Shown piece by piece: positions 58,936-64,000 of a DNA stretch of 64,000 nt. Numbering within the stretch: position 1 is the stretch's first letter; the number at the start of each line of letters is the position of its first letter. Origin of the DNA: Haloechinothrix_A salitolerans. Lineage in GTDB: Bacteria; Actinomycetota; Actinomycetes; Mycobacteriales; Pseudonocardiaceae. Both the position numbers and the translations under genes were made by a program. The stretch lies in assembly GCF_039544105.1 (NCBI RefSeq), contig NZ_BAABLA010000107.1, one strand, 5' to 3'. The notes below the pieces were generated by a model. That model ran no database searches. It had not been told where the DNA came from and worked only from the letters and a program-made list of their open reading frames with translations.

Positions 58936-61071
58936 CTACGCCGAATCCGCAGTGGCGATGCGGTGGGCGAGCAGCGTGGTCGCGTCGTCCGCCGAGGCAG
59001 GCGCGCCGAACAGGAAGCCCTGCGCGCTGTCACAGTGCAGCACCCGCAGCGCCTCCACCTGCGCCGGTGTCTCCACACCTTCGGCGGCGACGTCGAGCCC
59101 TAGCGAGTGCGCCAGCGAGATGGTCGCCGCGACGATCTTGTCGTGCGCGGGATCGGTCGGCCCGCCCGGCCGCACCGGAGACAGGAACGACCGGTCGATC
59201 TTGAGCGTGTGGACCGGCAACCGGCCCAGGTGAGCCAGGTTGGAGTAGCCGGTACCGAAGTCGTCGATAGCGAGGCTGACGCCCGCGGCCGCCAGTTCGC
59301 TTAGCGCGGCCAGCGCGCACGAGGTGTCACCCGCTACGGCGCTCTCGGTGAGCTCCAGCTGGAGCCGGTCGGCGGGAAGCCCAGCGTCGTGCAGCGCGCC
59401 GAGGACGTCGGCCACGAACGACGCCTCCCGCAGCTGCGTCGCCGCGACATTGACGCTGACCATCACCGGAACGTCGCGGAAGTCGTCGTACCAGCGGCGC
59501 GCCTGCGCGCACGCCTGCTCGAGCACCCATCTACCGAGCGCGACGATGTGGCCGGTCTGCTCGGCGAGCGGAATGAACCGGTCTGGACCGAGCAGCCCCA
59601 GCTGCGGGTGCCGCCAACGCACCAGCGCCTCGAAACCGCTCACCACCGGATCAGGCAATGTGACCATCGGCTGGTAGTCGAGCACGAACTCACCACGGGA
59701 CAGCGCGAGCGGTATCGCGGTCGCCAGCTCGTGTTTGGTCGCCTCCTCAGCACCCCGGTCAGGGTCGTAACGCTCCCAACGCGCCCTGCCCAGTGCTTTC
59801 GCGCGCTGCAGCGAGATGTCCGCGGCGCGCATCAGCTCGGACGGCGACCTCCCGGCTGTCGCCGTGTGCACCACACCGATGCTGGCGGTGACCCGGTACT
59901 CGTCCTCGCCGATGCGGATCGGCGCCGCGAGCGCGTCCAGCGTTCGCTCGGCGTAGTGGGTGACGCGGTCGGCGTCGGTGCCGTCCTCCTCGATGAGCAG
60001 GACGAACTCGTCGCCGCCAAGCCGAGCGATCAGCACGCCATCGTCTACCGCCGCCTGCCGCAGCCGGTTGGTGACGGCGATGAGCAAACGGTCGCCGGTG
60101 TCATGGCCGAGGCCGTCGTTGAAGCTCTTGAAGCCGTCAAGGTCCACATAGCACAGTCCAGCGAGCCGCTCGGTGCTCGCGAGCCGTTCCAGGAACAACT
60201 TGCGGTTCGGCAAGCCGGTCAGCTCGTCATGGCGGGCCTCGTGCCACAACTGCGCTTCCAGCGCACGGCACTCACTGAGGTCGACGACGACACCGATGAG
60301 GAAGTCGAGCTCGCCTTCGTCGTCGGTCACCGCCGAGAGCGTGACGTCGAGCCGCTGCGACCTGCCGTCCGCGCTGGTGCGGACGCACTCGGTGCGGAAC
60401 CGGCCGGTCTCCCCAGCGAGCAGACCCGCCAGGTTCGCGCGAACCGTCGCGGGGAGTTCGTCGGCGATGACGTCGGCGATCGGTAGCCCGGTGCAGGCGT
60501 CATCCGCGCTGCCCAATATCTCGGCGAGAGCGGCATTGGCCTCGATCACTAAGCCGTGGGAATCCACGATAGCGATGCCGACGGACGCCTCGGTGAACAC
60601 CGCGCGGAACCGGGCCTCGCTCGTGCGTCGACGGCTCTCGGACGCCCGCGCGGCCGCGAGCGCCGCCGCCTGCGTGGTGTGGCGTTCCCGCAGCATCCTG
60701 CCGCGCAGCGCAAGCGAGAAGCCCTCGGCGACCGCTCCCTGCACCGCCGCGATCTTGGCGGCCGCAGCCTCGTCGTCGAGGCCGAGCACCTCGCCCAGTT
60801 CCTGGGCGAAACCGGTGCCCAGCAGCGTGATGGTCCGGTTCAGGGATCGAGCGTTGCGAAAGTTCGCCTCCACCAGCGCCATCCCGACGTCGCGCGCGGT
60901 GTCGCGAGCGCGGGAGTCACCGCGCACGGCCTCGAGGAGGTCGCCGACCAACGGTTGCAGCGCGCGTTCGACGTCATCAGGATCCCGCGGCGGAGACGCG
61001 GCTTCCGCGAGCGCGGCGGCCCAACGCCGGGTGAACTGGCGTGCTTCAGCGGCGACGGACTGCCGCGGCAT
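58936..61071 (-). CDS. PAS-GGDEF-EAL bifunctional c-di-GMP enzyme
   Basis: 711 residues. A helical N-terminal domain (1-150) without membrane segments is followed by PAS (about 150-270), GGDEF (about 285-445, with ARLGGDEFVLLIEE) and EAL (about 455-705). The EAL residues are intact: FEALVRW, VNVAATQL, ELTES, AIDDFGTGYSN, LKIDRSF, AEGVET and AQGFLFG. The allosteric I-site position before GGDEF reads DDGV rather than RxxD, so product inhibition is probably lost. It both makes and degrades cyclic di-GMP, under PAS control. The ATG at 61071 starts MPRQSVAAEARQF. Confidence 0.94.
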   Translation of the reverse strand: MPRQSVAAEARQFTRRWAAALAEAASPPRDPDDVERALQPLVGDLLEAVRGDSRARDTARDVGMALVEANFRNARSLNRTITLLGTGFAQELGEVLGLDDEAAAAKIAAVQGAVAEGFSLALRGRMLRERHTTQAAALAAARASESRRRTSEARFRAVFTEASVGIAIVDSHGLVIEANAALAEILGSADDACTGLPIADVIADELPATVRANLAGLLAGETGRFRTECVRTSADGRSQRLDVTLSAVTDDEGELDFLIGVVVDLSECRALEAQLWHEARHDELTGLPNRKLFLERLASTERLAGLCYVDLDGFKSFNDGLGHDTGDRLLIAVTNRLRQAAVDDGVLIARLGGDEFVLLIEEDGTDADRVTHYAERTLDALAAPIRIGEDEYRVTASIGVVHTATAGRSPSELMRAADISLQRAKALGRARWERYDPDRGAEEATKHELATAIPLALSRGEFVLDYQPMVTLPDPVVSGFEALVRWRHPQLGLLGPDRFIPLAEQTGHIVALGRWVLEQACAQARRWYDDFRDVPVMVSVNVAATQLREASFVADVLGALHDAGLPADRLQLELTESAVAGDTSCALAALSELAAAGVSLAIDDFGTGYSNLAHLGRLPVHTLKIDRSFLSPVRPGGPTDPAHDKIVAATISLAHSLGLDVAAEGVETPAQVEALRVLHCDSAQGFLFGAPASADDATTLLAHRIATADSA

Positions 61072-61409
61072 CAGATCAGCGTCCTAGTCGATCCGTCCAC
61101 GCCCACCTCACGCCTCAGGGTCGTCGTACCATACGGAGCGTACAGGTAGGGCTACCCTACAGTGTGATTCGCCGGTATCAAGTCCGTGACAATGCGTGTC
61201 GACCCCCGCGCCGCGAGTCCCGCGCTCTGGAGTCCCCCGCTGTGGGACCGCTTGGACCGCTTCACGCCCGCTGTGACAGCGAAACGTCTCCGATGTCCAG
61301 TTCTACTTGTCACAGCGGGCGTGAAGCTGGCGCTACCCTCTTGGTGCGCGACCACGTCGTACCCCTGGCGCGCAACGTGGCCGTTACTCCTCCGGGCTAT
61401 AAAGGAGGA
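61072..61409. other. 338-base divergent intergenic region
   Basis: Between the c-di-GMP enzyme gene (minus) and the SGNH gene (plus). It contains a 6-bp-arm dyad GTAGGG-CTA-CCCTAC at 61146-61160, likely an operator in front of the c-di-GMP gene, and a 20-bp perfect inverted repeat (61259-61327). The SGNH ribosome site AAAGGAGG ends the region. No supportable gene. Confidence 0.6.
61259..61327. repeat. 20-bp perfect inverted repeat element
   Basis: Arms 61259-61278 and 61308-61327 are perfect reverse complements (20 bp), with a 29-base interior. It lies in the space before the SGNH gene, not after a gene, so an ordinary terminator role is not obvious. It might be a small dispersed element or a regulatory hairpin in the SGNH leader. 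Confidence 0.75.
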
Positions 61410-62183
61410 ATGAGCGACCCGCAGTATGAGCGTTATGTCGCGCTGGGTGACAGCCAGACCGAAGGCCTGTGCGACGGCGACGAGTCGACTGGCTATCGGG
61501 GATGGGCTGACCGGCTGGCCGAGCACCTTGCCGAGCTGAACCCGGACATCCGGTACGCGAACCTCGCTGTGCGCGGCAGCGTCGCCGCCGATATTCGCCG
61601 CCAACAGCTGGAACCGGCGCTGGCGATGCTTCCTGACCTGGCCACCGTCGTCGCGGGCATGAACGACCTACTCCGGCCGTCGTTCGACGCCGACGAAGTC
61701 GCCGGCGAGATCGAGGCGATGTTCGCCGCGCTGACCGAAGCGGGCGCGCGCGTTGCCACGATCACCTTCCCGAATATCGGTGAGATCGTGCCGCTGGCCC
61801 GACCACTGCTACCCAGGGTGATCGCACTCAACGCCCGTATCGACCAGGCCGCCGCACGCCACGGTGTGACCGTGCTTGAGACCTATCACCACAGCGTGAC
61901 CACCGACCAGCGGCTCTGGAGCCCGGACCGGCTGCACGCCAGCCCACTCGGCCACAGCCTCATCGCGGCGGGCATGGCCGACGCGCTCGGCCTGCCCGGC
62001 AGCACCGCGACCTGGTCCGAGCCGCTGCCACAGCCTGATGAGCGCAGCACGCTCGGCACGGCCGCCACCGAGCTGCGGTGGATGGCGACGTTCTTCGGCC
62101 CATGGGTCGGCAGGCGCATCCGAGGGAGGTCGTCCGCCGACGGGCGAACCGCCAAGCGGCCGGAGCTGACGCCGCTGCGGTAG
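61410..62183 (+). CDS. SGNH/GDSL-type hydrolase
   Basis: 257 residues from the ATG at 61410, with a strong AAAGGAGG just before it. Block I is YVALGDSQTEG (catalytic Ser), block II NLAVRGSVAAD (Gly), block III AGMNDLLRP (Asn), block V PDRLHASPLGH (Asp and His). No signal peptide, so it is probably cytosolic. It is an esterase or lipase-like hydrolase of unknown substrate, about the length usual for single-domain SGNH enzymes. The C-terminus is basic. It converges with the subtilisin gene. Confidence 0.92.
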   Translation: MSDPQYERYVALGDSQTEGLCDGDESTGYRGWADRLAEHLAELNPDIRYANLAVRGSVAADIRRQQLEPALAMLPDLATVVAGMNDLLRPSFDADEVAGEIEAMFAALTEAGARVATITFPNIGEIVPLARPLLPRVIALNARIDQAAARHGVTVLETYHHSVTTDQRLWSPDRLHASPLGHSLIAAGMADALGLPGSTATWSEPLPQPDERSTLGTAATELRWMATFFGPWVGRRIRGRSSADGRTAKRPELTPLR

Positions 62184-62193
62184 AACGGGGTGT

Positions 62194-62214
62194 AGTGAAG
62201 GGCAGCCCTTCACT
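62194..62214. terminator. Bidirectional terminator after the SGNH gene
   Basis: AGTGAAGGGC-A-GCCCTTCACT, a 21-base near-palindrome with 10-bp arms, between the convergent stops of the SGNH and subtilisin genes. In an RNA hairpin the central few bases form the loop. Confidence 0.7.
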
Positions 62215-64000
62215 CACCGGCGCATCGCGAACAACACCGAGTGCGCGATGTCCGTGCCGGTGGAGTCCGTGAGGCGGAGAATGGCGGAGCGCGGGCCGGG
62301 TTCCGACGCGCCAGAACCCGACGCGCCGTCACCGCGCCCGCCGGACGGCTCTGGTCCGCCAGTGGCGACGGCACGCAGCGTGATCGACGTCGTCCCCCTG
62401 GCGGGGACCGTCACCTCGCTGGGCGCGATAAACCGGACACCCTCACCGACGCGGGAATCGATCGACACCGACAACCGCAGCGCCCGGCCGGTCAAACTGC
62501 TCAGCCGCACGGTCGCCTCGACGGGAGCGCGGCCCCGCAGCGTGCCGAACGACGTGCTCACCGGCCCGATCGCCACCCGCGCATGAACGGCGGCGCGCAG
62601 GTCGGCTAGCCCAGCACCGGTCACCGTGACGTCGTCCAACACCGTGCGCCCGTCCTCGTACTGGGTCAGTGCGCCCTCGGCGGCGGTGTTCACGACGGCG
62701 GAACGGACCTGCGCGGACGTCCACTCCGGGTGCGCGGCACGCAGCACCGCCGCCATGCCAGCGAGGTGCGGCGCCGCCATCGACGTCCCCTGCATGAATG
62801 CCCAGCACGAATCGGCGTCGCACTCGGTACCGGGGACGCTGGCGAGCACGTTGGCGCCCGGCGCGACGACGTCCGGCTTGACGAGGCTGGCCTCGTCCGG
62901 TGTCGGTCCCTGTCCGGAGAACCCGGCCATGATGTTGTCGTTGCCGGTGCGGAAGTAGCTGGGATCGGCGTCGATCGTGGCAGTGCTTCCGTCAACCGCG
63001 AGTACGTCCCGAGCCGCGCCGAGCCCGATCATGTACGCCGGGATCGTCGGCCGCGGCTCGACGGACGGGTCGGCCGCCATCGACGTCGGGTCACCCGCGA
63101 CGTCGTTGACGACCAACGCGGCGACCGCCCCGGCGTCCTCCACGACACGAACCTTGGCGGAGAAGCTGCACTCGCCCCTGCTGACCACGGCGATCCGGCC
63201 GGTGAGATCCATGCCGTCGAGCGGTTCGCACGCGGTACCGAGGCCGTTGACGTCGCCCTCGACGACGTCGAGCGGCGCGGTGCGGTCCGTCCGCACGGTC
63301 GGGAATTCCCCGGCGGCGGCGCGGACCGTCCTGTCCTCGACGGTGATGGCGGTGCCGAGGAAGTGGCCGACCGTGGACGCACCTGACGTCAGCGCCCGCT
63401 TGGCGGTTCCCGGTGAGGCGACGGTGCCCTCCCCCGGGCCGTCGTTGCCCGCCGCGACCGTGACGACGACGCCCGATTCATCCAGGTTGTTCACGGCATC
63501 GGCGATGGGATCTGTTGTGCGTTCGACCGGCCCGCCGAGGCTGAGGTTGATGACGTCCATGCCGTCGCGGTATGCGGCCTCCAGGGCGTCGAGCAGGTCG
63601 GCATCGGACACCGTATCGACGTCGCCGGGAAAGACGTTGTAGTTGCCGAGCCGCGCGGCGGGCGCGACACCGGACACCCGGTACGGGACACCCACACCCC
63701 GCACGCTCGCGGGGGTGTTCGCGTTGCACGCGACGGTGCCCGCGACGTGGGTGCCGTGCGCGCCGATCGCCTCCGGAGTCAGGCTCTCATCGGAGTTGAA
63801 CGCACGCGCCACGACGACCTTGTTGTTCGTGAAGCGAAGGTCACCGCGCTGCACGTGCACAGGAAAGTCGGAGTCGTCGAAGCACGAATGTTCGATGTCG
63901 ATGCCGCTGTCGATGATGCCGACGTCGATGTCGGCGCCCGCGTTGGCGACGCCGCCGACCCGCTCCGTCCGCCACGCCTTGATCGCGTTGATCAATGTCA
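62214..64000 (-). CDS. Subtilisin-type (S8) serine protease with PA domain, partial
   Basis: The C-terminal ~595 residues of a larger protease; the N-terminus (signal and propeptide) is past the right edge. The catalytic triad is complete: Asp in VGIIDSGIDIEHS, His in GAHGTHVAGTV, Ser in MQGTSMAAPHLAG. A PA-type insertion lies between His and Ser (GRIAVVSRGECSFSAKVRVVEDAGA, split here as RGECSFSAKV), and a Fn3-like beta domain follows the catalytic domain (about 470-590). The architecture is that of secreted subtilases. Two Cys pairs (ACEPL/GECSF, TECDADSCWA) suggest disulfides. No sortase motif or transmembrane helix at the C-terminus. Confidence 0.93.
   Translation of the reverse strand, partial: TLINAIKAWRTERVGGVANAGADIDVGIIDSGIDIEHSCFDDSDFPVHVQRGDLRFTNNKVVVARAFNSDESLTPEAIGAHGTHVAGTVACNANTPASVRGVGVPYRVSGVAPAARLGNYNVFPGDVDTVSDADLLDALEAAYRDGMDVINLSLGGPVERTTDPIADAVNNLDESGVVVTVAAGNDGPGEGTVASPGTAKRALTSGASTVGHFLGTAITVEDRTVRAAAGEFPTVRTDRTAPLDVVEGDVNGLGTACEPLDGMDLTGRIAVVSRGECSFSAKVRVVEDAGAVAALVVNDVAGDPTSMAADPSVEPRPTIPAYMIGLGAARDVLAVDGSTATIDADPSYFRTGNDNIMAGFSGQGPTPDEASLVKPDVVAPGANVLASVPGTECDADSCWAFMQGTSMAAPHLAGMAAVLRAAHPEWTSAQVRSAVVNTAAEGALTQYEDGRTVLDDVTVTGAGLADLRAAVHARVAIGPVSTSFGTLRGRAPVEATVRLSSLTGRALRLSVSIDSRVGEGVRFIAPSEVTVPARGTTSITLRAVATGGPEPSGGRGDGASGSGASEPGPRSAILRLTDSTGTDIAHSVLFAMRR

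Overview
The window is 64 kb of very GC-rich actinobacterial chromosome, densely coding, with many GTG starts and ATGA/GTGA overlaps. The strongest clue to its origin is one block, from argS through lysA, hom, thrC, thrB, rho, rpmE, prfA, prmC, a Sua5-type gene, a WecA-type gene, an atpI-like gene, atpBEFHAGDC, a DUF2550 gene, a cobalamin adenosyltransferase to murA. It has the gene order I know from Mycobacterium tuberculosis around Rv1292-Rv1315. With no mycolate-specific genes visible, a Pseudonocardiaceae-type organism (Amycolatopsis, Saccharomonospora, Prauserella or a relative) is my best guess; genus is not determinable here. No rRNA, tRNA, CRISPR array, insertion sequence or prophage was seen.

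Layout. (1) 1-4.2 kb: a GlxA-type AraC regulator, a PfpI protein, a membrane protein behind an ECF41-type promoter, a crotonase-fold protein and a hotdog-like protein. (2) 4.3-12.7 kb: the most striking accessory region. Two metal-ligand-less M24 (creatinase/ectoine-hydrolase-like) proteins flank a LysR regulator; a mandelate-racemase-type enolase-superfamily enzyme and a complete EhuABCD-like uptake system follow. This looks like import and catabolism of ectoine or a similar small polar solute. (3) 12.7-20.4 kb: a MeaA-type B12-dependent mutase, a LysE exporter, a metzincin-like protein and partner behind two tandem DosR-type boxes, murA with Asp in place of the fosfomycin-target Cys, and the adenosyltransferase that makes coenzyme B12. 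(4) 20.5-22.6 kb: a DUF222-HNH (13E12-type) gene under a perfect actinobacterial SOS box, and a lipoprotein.

(5) 22.6-45.1 kb: the conserved core on the minus strand: F1Fo ATP synthase, cell-wall and translation-termination genes, rho with a long leader, and the threonine/lysine/arginyl-tRNA genes. A VapBC toxin-antitoxin pair with its own operator sits between prfA and prmC. (6) 45.3-57.8 kb: a DUF3105 membrane protein, then a minus-strand acyl-CoA degradation operon (thiolase/lipid-transfer protein, SRPBCC, MaoC hydratase, SDR, acyl-CoA dehydrogenase) flanked by two TetR regulators; a PucR regulator; and an SDR-ALDH pair followed by a TetR protein carrying two complete HTH/ligand units. (7) 57.9-64 kb: an anchored disordered protein, a PAS-GGDEF-EAL c-di-GMP enzyme, an SGNH hydrolase and the C-terminal part of a subtilisin-type protease that runs off the right end.

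Several intergenic spaces hold long perfect or near-perfect inverted repeats: 9961-9999, 35490-35537, 52581-52743, 61259-61327. Most look like terminators or mRNA-processing hairpins; two look like candidate dispersed elements.
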